Shown here: positions 50,201 through 61,197 of the stretch, one piece after another | Position numbering within the stretch: position 1 is the first letter of the stretch | Layout of the letters: each line of letters opens with the position of its first letter | Source of the DNA: Flectonema sp. DT1601 | Lineage: Eukaryota; Euglenozoa; Diplonemea; Diplonemida; Diplonemidae | Length of the DNA: 64,000 nt | Direction: 5' to 3' | NCBI GenBank assembly: GCA_964019425.1 | Contig: OZ025851.1 | Span: 372,001-436,000 of the forward strand | The notes under the pieces: model-generated | Told to the model about the DNA's origin: nothing | Database searches by the model: none | Seen by the model: the letters and a program-made list of their open reading frames with translations, nothing else | Made by a program: the position numbers and the translations under genes

Positions 50201-51640
50201 TCAGTTATCCTTCTGCATGTCGGCTGGTGATCTTCTTGGTTCAAGCTTTCCGTCTGCTTTCAAACCGTCAAACATTTCGAGAGCATTAAGGATCGCCTGG
50301 TCCATATTGAAGTACCTGAGTGTGTGTGTGTGATAATTCATTAAAGAAACAATAACAAACAAGAATACAAACAACAATACTACATACTTATAACTTGCAA
50401 GACGACCAACAAAGGCAACTCCCTCTTCCTTCTCAGCAAGAGCTCTGTACTTTTCGTAAAGCTCTCTGTTCTGGTCATTTGGAACAGGGTAGTATGGATC
50501 ACCCTCTCCAGTGGAGAACTCTCTGTAGATAACTGTTCCATTGATTTCAGTATTTGAAGGCTGGTTAGGAGTGTGTTTGTATTCTATGATACGAGTGTAT
50601 GGAACTCCAGCAGATGGGTAGTTCACAACCATCGCTTCCTGAAAGAATCCTTCATCTGGCTTCTTAATGACTTCTTCTTCAAATCTAATTGATCTGTATT
50701 CCAATTTAGGAAGACCCTGACTAGCATAGAAAGCATCAATAGGACCAGTGAACACCAGCATCTTGTGTTTTGGTAACTTATCACGGTTTGCAAAGAAGTC
50801 GCAGTTGAGACGAAGCTTTACCTTATCCTTGCAAGGTCCAGTGAACAAAATGTTTTCAAAGATACGTGTGTATCCTCTAACCGGTAGTGCTTGCCATGGA
50901 CATGGGAAGTATCTGTCATCAGTTGTTGTTCTGCAAGGAAGTCTTAATAGAACTGACGCATCAAGTTCAGCAGGGTACTTGTCCCATTGCTTCTTTGTGT
51001 AGTGTTTGAAGATCTTTTCGTACAGATCTGGTCCAACTCTTGACAAGGCGGCTTCCTCTCCGTTTTGTGGGTCTTCATTAGGGACACGAACCTTGTCGTA
51101 CCAGGCTTGCATCTCGTCTTCGGATTGGATGTTTTCTCCAAATAATTTGTTTACCGAATCCTGAGTTGGTGGAATAGGAACAAGTTTATCAACTCCGTCC
51201 TTGTCAGGAACACGTCCAACAACTCTGTGATCAAATGGAATCCATTCGCTGTATTTGCTTACGTAATCCCAGACGCGATCGAACTTTGTGTGGAATAAAT
51301 GAGCTCCGTACTGAGAGACACGGATTCCAGTTTCCTTATTGATGGTGTCGTAGACGTTACCTCCAATGTGATCTCTCTTGTCAATGATTACGGAACTGAG
51401 ACCTAACTCAGTTGCACATCTCTCAGCTATGATGACTCCTGATAATCCAGCACCAACAATAACCAAATCGACATCCCCGACGGTACTCAAATCACCACTC
51501 ATGACGTCATCTCCAAACTGCATTGGAGCTTCGTCTTTCAATCCATTTTCGTGAAGTTCATCGCGACCACACTTTTCAGTCACTTTATTAAGCGCAGCCC
51601 ATTCTGGTGCTGCTCTCGGGTTAAATGGGCCTTTTGGCAT
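50201..51640 (-). CDS. UGM: UDP-galactopyranose mutase
   Basis: Exons 50388-51640 and 50201-50315 join to 455 aa; the 72-nt intron between them is in frame and has no stop, so an unspliced message would add 24 hydrophobic residues (VVLLFVFLFVIV). The N-terminal FAD-binding motif is DLVIVGAGLSGVIIAER. Other eukaryotic-type UGM features include DHIGGNVYD, YGAHLFHT, YTKKQWDKYP, GRLASYKYFNMDQAI and the conserved arginines of the substrate site. The flavoenzyme converts UDP-galactopyranose to UDP-galactofuranose, the donor for surface glycans in trypanosomatids, fungi and some algae and worms; animals outside nematodes and a few other groups lack it. The ATG follows the acceptor tttttttag by about 22 nt. 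Codon bias matches Sec61, suggesting high expression. Confidence 0.93.
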   Translation of the reverse strand: MPKGPFNPRAAPEWAALNKVTEKCGRDELHENGLKDEAPMQFGDDVMSGDLSTVGDVDLVIVGAGLSGVIIAERCATELGLSSVIIDKRDHIGGNVYDTINKETGIRVSQYGAHLFHTKFDRVWDYVSKYSEWIPFDHRVVGRVPDKDGVDKLVPIPPTQDSVNKLFGENIQSEDEMQAWYDKVRVPNEDPQNGEEAALSRVGPDLYEKIFKHYTKKQWDKYPAELDASVLLRLPCRTTTDDRYFPCPWQALPVRGYTRIFENILFTGPCKDKVKLRLNCDFFANRDKLPKHKMLVFTGPIDAFYASQGLPKLEYRSIRFEEEVIKKPDEGFFQEAMVVNYPSAGVPYTRIIEYKHTPNQPSNTEINGTVIYREFSTGEGDPYYPVPNDQNRELYEKYRALAEKEEGVAFVGRLASYKYVVLLFVFLFVIVSLMNYHTHTLRYFNMDQAILNALEMFDGLKADGKLEPRRSPADMQKDN

Positions 51641-51794
51641 TTTGTGTTGTCTAACAGCTGATCTAAAAAAATAGAAAAAAATTAAAAAATCAGCGCAATG
51701 ACTAAAGTTGTTTACCCTTCTCTGTCTCTATGTCACTCTAAGTAGCAGAGCAAGATGACTATTTAAAACCTGAAAGGGGAAAAAATATTTTTAA

Positions 51795-51833
<39 letters not shown>

Positions 51834-53734
51834 GTTGTAGAATAGTTTACTAAAAGACGATCAACATAAACGTCTTTATAAATGACAAACACTTTAGGAT
51901 TTTTTTTAAAAAAAAAGAAAGAAAAAAAAAATTTAAGAAAAGTAAGAAATATGAATGAAAAGAACGGGGGAAAAAAAAGACAAAAGACACCAACTTATAT
52001 GAGGGACATCAGTTTTTAAAGCGGAATTTTTTTTTTTTTTTTGACAACCTTAAAAAGGAAGCCCTTTTTTTCCAACTTGCTGGCAGTTCCTTTGATTTTC
52101 TTTGTAGGTTGGCTACCTGAGAAAAGCATTTTTGTCACTAAAAAAAAAAAAAAAAGAGGGGGGATAGGTGGAAAAAAAAAAAAAAAAAAAAAAGAGGAGG
52201 GGTAGGGGGAAGAACGGAGTTGTTTCTTCTGTTTTAATAAATAAATAAGCAGTGCGAACAATCTCACAACACAAAATCAAGCTATTTTCGGTAAAAAAAA
52301 GACTAAAACAACAAAAAAAAAAAAAAAAGGAGAATAAAAAAAAATCAACACCCTTTTATTTTTTGGCAGTCCACTTTTCCAGGTAAGCAACCATTTCAAT
52401 TTCCTTTCGGAAGTTGAATTTGTTGTAAAGTTAGGAACACTTTCTCTTGTCATTTTCTAAAAAAGGCAAGATTTCACAAAATACGGCACCACAAAGCAGC
52501 AATGTAAAAATCACATATGCAACCTACTGGGTGGATTCTGGGAAGCAAAAAAAAAAAGAGGAGGGGGGGGGGGTGAAAAAAGAACGAAATTTCTTACTAC
52601 TATTCTTGTTGTTCCGTCACCATTATTATTATTATTTATTTTATTTTTTTTCCTTCTCAGAAGGAACACAATGTAGGGGTAACTCGATAAAATATACTTT
52701 TTTTTTTTTTTAATCACCAAAAACCGTAATCCAGACTGTGAGAGGTACAAGAGTATTACCATGTTATGATACATCACAGTAGGAAAGAAAAAAAAAATAA
52801 TACCTCATTCTTTTTTTTTTTCGACTTTGAATGCGACGTGATTATCATATAATCGAAGACACCCATTGAGTGTCGTTAGTTATATTGTTACCTACCCAAA
52901 AGAACAATCTGCCAATTTAGTTTTTTTTTTCCTGCCAGCAATTTTTCTCAAAAAAAAAAAAAAAAAAAAAAAAAGTGTGAAAAAAATGAGTGACAAAACC
53001 ATCTCACAAAAAAAAGGGGAAGAACAGTGCTCTAATGTAACGCGACGTTAAACAATTTGCAATTTTTTATTTTTTTTTTTTGAACTTTAAGATGGTGATG
53101 ATGTAAGTTCACAGATGTCTTTTTTTTTGGTAATTCAAAAAAAAATAGGAGGGAAAAAAAAAAACAAAAAAAAAAAAACAAAAAAAATTCTCAAGGGGTG
53201 GTGAAACAGGCATAATTATAGAAAAAAGTAGTCTGCGTAGACATTCAGGGCACTGGACAAAAGGTCACATGCCACTCGCCACCGCTGTGATGAAGCGACA
53301 TGCTGTGGTTTTAAATAACCAGTTGGATTCCTCTTGTTCGTAATAGGTTTAAGTTGACACTTCATTGTAGACACGACATGCGGCCTGACACAGGCTTACT
53401 AAAGCCATTAAAGTGACTTTTTTAAATAACCTTTGTGAGACACGCGAATAAGTCTACCCAAGCACATGGAGTGTGCATAACTTTATTTTATTTTTTAATG
53501 TAAACAAGAATATTAATTTTCTTTTTCTTATTTATTTTAATAATTTTTTTTATATCACTTTTTTTTTTTTTCTTCTTCTTCTTCTTTTTTTTTTTTTTCT
53601 TTTTTTAATTTTCCATTTCTCATTCTTTTTTCTCTTTTTTTTTTTTTTTTTTCATTCCTTTTAAAAGCTTCCCCCGTCGCGCCATCCCTGCTCTTATCCC
53701 ACGTAATATTTAGGAACCAACTATATGACTACAT
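51641..53734. other. gene-free spacer, about 2.1 kb
   Basis: Mostly A/T runs (a T run of about 31 near 51799-51829). Minus-strand scraps at about 52040-52135 and 52355-52440 have coding-like composition but no workable gene model. The patch 53220-53470 is homopolymer-free, GC-richer and of unknown nature. Confidence 0.45.
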
Positions 53735-55663
53735 TTAATCAACCTTTAAGCTAGAGTAAATCAGTCTAACGAAGATAAAACTAGCAAAGAAAGAAATAGT
53801 CCCGGCAATGAGAAATATCATGATAGAAATGTGAGCGGTAAAAGCAAAGAAAACAAACGTCGCTAGAGGAGAAGTGACGTTCAAGATAGAATGATAATAG
53901 ACACAAGACGTAGTAAAGTAATATAACCCCACAGCGAACATAGAAAGAACGCTTGTCCACCACCAGCGGTAGTCACCTGCGACAAGCTGATAGTACACGA
54001 CGGTAATGGAAGTTAATGCGATTGTGATGGTCACAACCAGAAACACGAGAGACAAGAATCCAAAAACGTAGTATACCTGACCTTGCCAGATTGCCTGAAG
54101 AATCAAATTAATCTCAAAATGCGCAGCCGCATACGGAACCAACCCAGGCAATATCATCAACACCGGAGTTGAGAAGTACCAAGGCTGTTCTTCAATACGT
54201 CTGGCAAGTCCATTAGCCTTACGAGGATTCTCAATTGGCGATTGACGGAAACCAAAGGCAGCTCCAGACACCAACAATGGGAGACTTACAAACAACCAAA
54301 GTCCAAGCAATAACAGAGAAGCTTTAAAACTACTTCTGATACTAACAAACAATCCAGTAACCAACCAAGTAGAGTACAATACTCCAGGGTAGACTAGGTA
54401 GTTGATGATGACTGTTTTCCATTGACCAGATCCAAACATTTTTTGAATTTTTGCAGTGACAAACCCATTGAAGAAAGACATCAGTACGAAAATGAACAAC
54501 GTGCTGGTGATGAAACCCCCTCTGTTAGAAGGTGACAAGAATCCCAGTAGCGCAAATGTTAAAACAGCGCAAGACATTCCAATCAGTTGAGTACCTGTTC
54601 CAATCACAGCAGCGAACATTTGAAGGTGAGCAGGTTTTCTAAAGACATCACCTTCAAGAAGTTTCCAACCCCACTCGTCAATCATATCCTCTTTGTTGTT
54701 GAACTCTTCATTGTAACGACGTAGATCAATTCTCAAAGCTCTGATCAGAATAAACCCAACAATACTAGCGAGAGACATAACAATCACTAATGCCTGTGCA
54801 AGCTTAAACCAATGACCAACAGAGTTAACACCTGCTTCACTACTGTTTAAGTAATTATCCCATCTGGTTGTCCAGTGAGCATCACGGTCGAGGACCCATG
54901 AGACAGAGTACGTCCATGGAATTTGAATTGACTTCTTTCCCGCAGGGATAACTGTTTCGATTTCAGGTGCGGAGGCATCACAATCTTCAGAGTTACGTGA
55001 TGAGGGAGTTCCCTTGAATGCAACGATGAAGTATTTTGGTACGTTGATACGCTCACCATCATCATCTAGTACTGTGTGTTGTTTTTTATTATAACGAACT
55101 TCGAAATCGATGTGATTGAAGATGTAGGAATGCGTCTTTAGATTTGAGTCATCTGAGCAACTTCCAATAGCAACACCCCTGATGTCAGACATGATTCGGT
55201 TCTCGTTACGAAAACGTCTGCAAGTCGCTGACGTATTCGGACGTGTTGTTAGCAAAGGAAGATTGTCCAATACTAAGTTAGCTCTGTAACCTTTTCCAAT
55301 CAAATCATCAAAATGATCCAAATCTTTTTCAGCTAAGACAGCATCACGACCACTACACTCAATTCTTTTGCAAGATTCATTTTTCATCATCACAAACTCA
55401 TACAACGACGATTGAATCTTTGTACCCGTCAACATCATTCCGACATTCTGTTTCATAGCAGGTTGCATAACTAATGGTTTGCAATATTTCAAAGAGTAAT
55501 ATTCAAAAGGAATAATTCCATCAGTGCTGGTTAAAGTATTCACAAAAGGACCAGAGTCTACAACTGTTCCTTCTTCATAGGGTATCTGAATAGCTCCAGG
55601 GATATAAAAACCACCACAAGTCCCGACCAGAGACAGTAATGTTGCAAGATGACCTGTCTTCAT
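53735..55663 (-). CDS. TM9 superfamily protein (nonaspanin)
   Basis: Single exon of 642 aa, the family's usual length. A signal peptide (MKTGHLATLLSLVGTCGGFY) precedes a lumenal domain with the TM9 start pattern (FYIPGAIQIPYEEG, FEYYSLKYCKP), then one membrane helix near residue 290 (VIVMSLASIVGFILIRAL), the conserved WGWKLLEGDVFRKP loop, and eight further helices. The C-terminus is SLKVD, close to the KxD Golgi retention/COPI signal known in TM9SF proteins. These proteins act in Golgi/endosome sorting of membrane proteins and in phagocytosis and adhesion. No intron is found, but gtaagt at about 25 nt upstream of the ATG may be a leader-exon donor. Confidence 0.93.
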   Translation of the reverse strand: MKTGHLATLLSLVGTCGGFYIPGAIQIPYEEGTVVDSGPFVNTLTSTDGIIPFEYYSLKYCKPLVMQPAMKQNVGMMLTGTKIQSSLYEFVMMKNESCKRIECSGRDAVLAEKDLDHFDDLIGKGYRANLVLDNLPLLTTRPNTSATCRRFRNENRIMSDIRGVAIGSCSDDSNLKTHSYIFNHIDFEVRYNKKQHTVLDDDGERINVPKYFIVAFKGTPSSRNSEDCDASAPEIETVIPAGKKSIQIPWTYSVSWVLDRDAHWTTRWDNYLNSSEAGVNSVGHWFKLAQALVIVMSLASIVGFILIRALRIDLRRYNEEFNNKEDMIDEWGWKLLEGDVFRKPAHLQMFAAVIGTGTQLIGMSCAVLTFALLGFLSPSNRGGFITSTLFIFVLMSFFNGFVTAKIQKMFGSGQWKTVIINYLVYPGVLYSTWLVTGLFVSIRSSFKASLLLLGLWLFVSLPLLVSGAAFGFRQSPIENPRKANGLARRIEEQPWYFSTPVLMILPGLVPYAAAHFEINLILQAIWQGQVYYVFGFLSLVFLVVTITIALTSITVVYYQLVAGDYRWWWTSVLSMFAVGLYYFTTSCVYYHSILNVTSPLATFVFFAFTAHISIMIFLIAGTISFFASFIFVRLIYSSLKVD

Positions 55664-56485
55664 CGTTATTATTGATTTGTTTACTTACCTAGTTGGGGGG
55701 GGGGAGGATCGAAACATAAGAGAAACAACATCCTAACACGATAGATACTTGGATCTGAAAATCGTCGTCCTTCTTCACAAAGTCCTTGCAAAAAAACAAA
55801 AGAAAACTCACCCACACATGTTCCATTTATGTTTTTTTTTGTATTACACCTGTGTGAGACTTTGGTAGTTTAATTTGATTAATTTGATTTAACTTTAAAA
55901 AAAAAAAAAAACGAATCTATGGAAAGGAAAATTTTCCAAAGAATATGGAATGCTTTAATACTACTAAAAAGAGTAGCAAAACAAGCAACGCACTCTCAAC
56001 AAAAAAAAAAAAAAAAAAGGAAGAAAACGAGATCCCCAAGTGTAGGTAGTTGTGGGACACCTCATCGCACGTAAATAATCGTTACATCCCTCGAGACCCG
56101 AGTAGTGTGAGTATCAGCGTACCGCATTCTTCACGTAGAACTGGTTACCACATTAACCAAAAAAAAAAAGGGGGGGGGGCACAACACAATCATACCCAAA
56201 ACCTGAACAGGTGAAGGGTAGGAGGTCCGGTGCTTCTTAAAACCAGAAGGCCAAACCTTCCCTACTCTTGTCTTTTGTCCGCATAATGAAACATGACTCC
56301 AGGTTTTTTTTTTTTTTTTTGGTACAATATTCCCACAACAACAAAACAACAAAAAAAAAGAAAAAGCAATGCGGCGTAGATCACCTTCGGAATAGTAGAG
56401 AACAGCTACAGACCTCACTAAAACAAGTCTATTACAGTACAGTGTCTGTTGTTAACCAACAGGTAGACACATTAAAAGATCAGCG
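55664..56485. other. spacer
   Basis: No gene supported. 56030-56150 is a homopolymer-free patch (gacacctcatcgcacg) of unknown nature; the frame at 56131-56418 depends on runs. Confidence 0.5.
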
Positions 56486-58186
56486 TTACTCTTCAGAGAT
56501 TAATCCTTTGTTGTTAAATTCAGTTATCAATTCTTTTTTTATGTCAATTAAATTAGCCGTCGATCGAGGTTCAGGAAAATTCTCTAGAATTTTCGCAATA
56601 ACGTCTTTTTCAGGTCCAAGAAGAGCGTAGTCAAGCGACTGGATGTGTGAGTCAGGCGGGGAGTCGTCACTCATAGAAAGTGACTCTAAGTCTGATAAAA
56701 GTTGTAAACTATGAGGAGACAGACCACTGGTCGATCCAAGAGTAGCATCATAAAGGTCATGCTGACGGTCGCTCACATTTTCAATTTCCTTTTCATTTTC
56801 CGTAACATGAGTAGTGCAAGTTATAGTTTTGTGTAGTTTAACCCATTCTTGTTTACTAAAATCAGAATTATACTTCTGGACCATTACATTAAATATTTCT
56901 TTACAAGCTTCGATCGAAGTCATTTCATTTTCAAATTTCGGATCGAATTTTAAATTTTCAACCTCAGGTTCGGCAGCCTCTTCCTCCTCCTCGTATTCTT
57001 CATCATCATCACCAGCATAGTCTTCTAGGTACGGATGTGTAAGTAATTCGATTGCCTGTGGTCTGTCATCTGGTGAGAAGCGAAGCATCTTAAACAGTAA
57101 ATCAATTGCATCTTCAGATACTCCAGCTGGGAAATATGGTTTTCCACTGTCCGTCGATCCTGCTCTTTCATCTTTCCATCTAAACGCTCGGATATCAACT
57201 CGATCTGTTTTCGGCATTCCCTTTACGTAGTTCCTTCCATACTCACTGCCGATGGTTGAGTACTCGTCTTCTGAAGGTGTTCCTGTTGTTGTTGTTGTAA
57301 TGTTAGATACACTCAAAAAAAAAAAAAATTTGTTTTCAATGATTTTCATCAAATCTTGGAGAGGACAAGTCACCGTTATCACTCCAAATGGGTTAGGTCG
57401 GAGGCGGCGTGCAATACTCCTTTTTTTATAAAAGGGAACAAAAAAAAAAAAAAAAAATCAACACCAACACATACCAATGACCTGTAATATCATGTGAAGC
57501 TGTTGAAGGTAATCTCTCCCTGGAAACAAAGGCTTGTGATCAGTCGCTAGCATCTCCGCAAAGATACATCCAACCGACCAAATATCAACAGAAAAATTAT
57601 ATCTATTCCAATTCATAAGTAGTTCAGGAGAACGATACCAACGAGTGACTACATAAATAGACATCATTGTTTGAGCGTCGTCTCTGGCTAGACCGAAATC
57701 TCCGATTCGAAGAGAACAGTCTTTATCTATAAATATATTATCAGGTTTTAAGTCTCTGTGTAGAACACCACATTCATGGATTGCTTTTACACCGCATAGT
57801 AGTTGGTATGTGAACCAACGTTGGTGACTTGGAGTAAAGTCAAATTTATTACTTTTTAAAAGAGCTCGTAGGTCAGCATGCAATAAGTCAGTTGAAAAAT
57901 AAATTGCTCCATAACCATCCTCACTGGGAGGTATGATGCTTTTCAATCCCAACACGGTTGAGTGTTCACTAAAATGAGAGAGAAGACGTACTTCTCGAAC
58001 TATTTTTCGTGCACTTTCAAGGTCTTTAAATGGCTGAACGACTTTCTTTACCGCCACCATGGTGTTTGTCTCAACATCACGTGCTGAGCATACCACGCCA
58101 TAAGCTCCCTGTCCCAGTACCTCTTGCGCAGTGTATCGCTCAGGGAGATGGAAATACGTGCCGTCAGCACTATATTGCCTTCCCAT
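56486..58186 (-). CDS. MAP-kinase-like protein kinase with SIY activation motif
   Basis: Exons 57475-58186 and 56486-57282 join in phase across a 192-nt intron (QVIG then TPSEDEYS) to 502 aa. Kinase features in order: Gly-rich loop GQGAYGVV, VAVKK lysine, HRDLKPDN, DFG, APE-type TRWYRSPELL, and DIWSVGCIFAEML. Where MAP kinases have T-x-Y before VATRWYR, this has SIY (MMSIYVVTRWYRSPE). The C-terminal extension (about 150 residues) starts with an acidic block (DDDEEYEEEEEAAEPE), the place of a common-docking-like site, and includes a Ser/Asp-rich tail. It would phosphorylate Ser/Thr-Pro sites in a signalling cascade. An acceptor (tccaacag) lies about 32 nt before the ATG. Confidence 0.9.
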
Positions 58187-58429
58187 TTATTTTTTTTTTT
58201 TTTTAAAATTCGTTGGTTACTGTTGGAAGGAATTATTATCAATGAAGTCTTTACCACATCAGACATCAGAAAAACAAAACGAGAGGATAATAAAAGAATA
58301 GCTGTAAAGCTTTTCTAATTGCCTCACTAAACAAAAACGAAAACTACAAAAAAAAAAAAAGTAAATGAAAGAAGATAAATAAAACAATCAAGACTAAACT
58401 CTGATGACATCATCATGAGAGAGAAGAAG

Positions 58430-60164
58430 TTATATTTCAGCTTCGACCGGTAAAACTTCTGAAAACTGTGATCGCTGGGCCTGGGATGTTAGATTAGCAC
58501 CAACGGATTTCCTAGCTATCAACTGTCTTACGGCACTCTGTAATGAGCCAGACTTCCTAACAACATTATCGAGTGAGTGAAGAACTTGATTTGAATATTT
58601 CATCGACAGATTAAGACCATGAACATCTAACTGATAATTTGACGCTGGAGGTGGCATTGGAGGTACTGGTGGTCTCATAGGCTTCGCATGGCAACTCTTA
58701 CTCAAATTACGATGCGAATCAGAAATTACTAATTTTTGTATTAAAGTCTCTTGTTGTAATACCAACAGTGGTGGTGCGTGAAGAGCTTCCAAAACGTCCA
58801 ACTCCATTTCATTTCTACACTTCTGTTTTTTTTTTGATGATGAAATTTTTGAAAGGATGGAATAGAAAAAGGCTACCATTCCAAACAACAAAACAACAAA
58901 CCTTTTTCTTCCTCAATAAGCCATCCAACTCAATACGGTGTTGGTTTAATTGAGATTCAAGAGCTTGGCATCTTTTTTGAGTCTTAGATCTCCCAAGAAT
59001 TTCTTTTTCAGTCCTCCGTTTCATATCTTCCAATCGTTTTATTATCGTCACGATTCTACAACATTTTCCGACAACGTCCCTCGCAATGGTTCGTTTTCTC
59101 AACTCTAAAACAAAAGAGTTAAGAAAATTAATCATCACTTTATCACTCGTTTTTAGATTTAAACCTTTAGTAAGTAAGGCAACAGACACACTACTTATTA
59201 GAATTCCCTGGACGCTTCCAACACACGCTACGGTAATCCCGAGGATCCTTGTGGGAATGACATCTCCGAAACCAACGGTAGTCATTGTAACGAACTGCAG
59301 CCATATTATGTCCCAAAATGATGAGTTTTCAACAGACATTAACACGACAGTATTGAGTAAGAATACTACAATGGTGAGAACTAATATAGTCCGTTGAGGA
59401 TATCTGTACAATAACGTCTTCGCTAAAAACAACATGGTCACATTTTCCCTTGACAGATTTCCAGCTAAAAGACCACCCAAACAATCGATGAAGAAATGAT
59501 CTCTAACCAATCTCATAACAGACGCAGTTTTAAAGATTACACAAATGTTTAGTAATCTGGCTTCTCTCCAAGCTGTAACCAAGAACGGAGGACAATGCAA
59601 ACTATTCGCAATCAGCTCAACGAGTAGATAACGATTGTAAATAGTGAGTGACTTCGTTAACGGATCTTTAAGTTGTTGTTTTAGTAAAGCCTGTCTATGA
59701 TGATCAATAATATATAAAATTTGAATAAAAGCACAGAAAGTAATCCCCATAAGAATTTGATAATGGTCACCAACCCATTGATGGATCATAATATCAACGA
59801 CGAGGATGAGTACACAGGAGGCGGTTAGCTGAGAATTTCTCACATCAGTTGTGTGTTGTCGTTTTTGACATCGCAAAACCTCCGCCATGTTTGCCGTCGG
59901 AGGTAGTGTAGCACTCTTTCCTGGTTTTGATGGGATCCATGAAAACTTATCTTTTTTAATTTGAACTGGAACATGAAGAGTTGACGGACCCGATGAGCTA
60001 CTCCATTCTGGTTCATTTACATCCCATCTACGCTTTCTGTCGGTGCTATTCTCACATTCTGAAACGAATAAATTATTTTCAATAACTGCTATCTGGGAAG
60101 GCTTATTCAATTCTTTCGTTGAACTCGGAAGCTGAATTTCATTAACATTCTCTTCGTCATCCAT
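58430..60164 (-). CDS. SK-like potassium channel with C-terminal coiled coil
   Basis: Exons 58902-60164 and 58430-58822 give 551 aa; the intron is 79 nt and ends aaaaacag. Six hydrophobic helices (about residues 105-330) and a pore with MTTVGFGDVIP identify a potassium channel. The segment after the last helix (SDKVMINFLNSFVLELRKR, then GKCCRIVTIIKRLEDMKRR) resembles the calmodulin-binding region of small-conductance calcium-activated channels. S4 is poor in arginines, in line with calcium rather than voltage gating. A coiled coil follows, then a Pro-rich tail (MRPPVPPMPPPAS). The N-terminal 95 residues are hydrophilic. It probably couples calcium to potassium efflux at the plasma membrane. 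Other six-helix channels are possible. Confidence 0.85.
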
Positions 60165-61197
60165 GACTTAGGTATTTATCATTTTATCATTACTTTGTTA
60201 AGACCTGTTGTGAAGGCTTGATGTACACGTAGCAGTAGTCACAAACTATGTAACCATTTATATTAAGAACAAGGCCTTGGGGGAAATGGTCTAAACCGAA
60301 ACGCCGTTGCTCTGGAAGAATTGTGGCATTTTCCTTCTTCCACTTTCTTCAACCAGCTTCCCCAGCCAAATAAAATTCCTTACGGAGTTTTATTCTTGTT
60401 CGTAAAACATCAGAAATAATATTAGTTTTTGCGTATTCTGTTTTTATGGGGGTGAAAAAAAAACATTATAATTTTTTTGTATTGGAATTTCTCAGAATGA
60501 AAAAAAAAAAACAACAAGGGGATAATTAAAAAAAAAAAAACAGGAGAGGAGGGGAGGAGGGTGTGAAAAAATTGACACAACTCGGGAAGTAATAAATCAG
60601 AACATACTTCCAAAAAAAAAAAATGAAAAGACAAAAAAAGAAGAAAAAAAAAACTAAAAATTTCTATCTATGGATACATTTTTGAGATTTTTTTGAGATT
60701 TTTTTGGAGGAGAAATAAAACGTGTCGCGCAACTCACTTTATTTACCTTCCAAAATTAAATAATAAAATAAACCGTGTGTTATCTAAAAAGGTGATTTGG
60801 AAGAAAAAAAAGGGGGAGAAAAAAAAAAACATAATTTTAATCTAAAAATATAAGAAATGCTATTAAGGAGAATAGAAAACGTAATAAAACAGTCTACATA
60901 AAGCACATCCAACTTTTGAACGTCTTTTTTTTTTTAAAATTTTATATCACCACCGTCGTCAGACTTGCCTTATAGCAATATCTAACAACAAAAAAAGAAT
61001 CAAAAGTATTATTTGCTTTTTTTTTTTTTTTCCCTTTCTTTTTTTTTTAAACTTTTTTTTTTTTTTTTTCTTCGAATTCTACAAAGACTAGAAAACGAAA
61101 GAACACGAGAGCATATCAAAAGGACTCGGATGAAACAGAATGAATATAAATTTTTTTTTTTTAAAAAAAAAAGCTGGACACTAAATTAAAAAGTTCA
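60165..61197. other. spacer
   Basis: No gene is supported. The patch 60220-60370 has mixed composition and no frame of interest; the rest is A/T runs. Confidence 0.5.

Noticed and set aside
52016-52440. Short coding-like scraps on the minus strand
   Set aside because: No exon chain with consistent phase, start and stop could be built; similarity to any protein is not evident.
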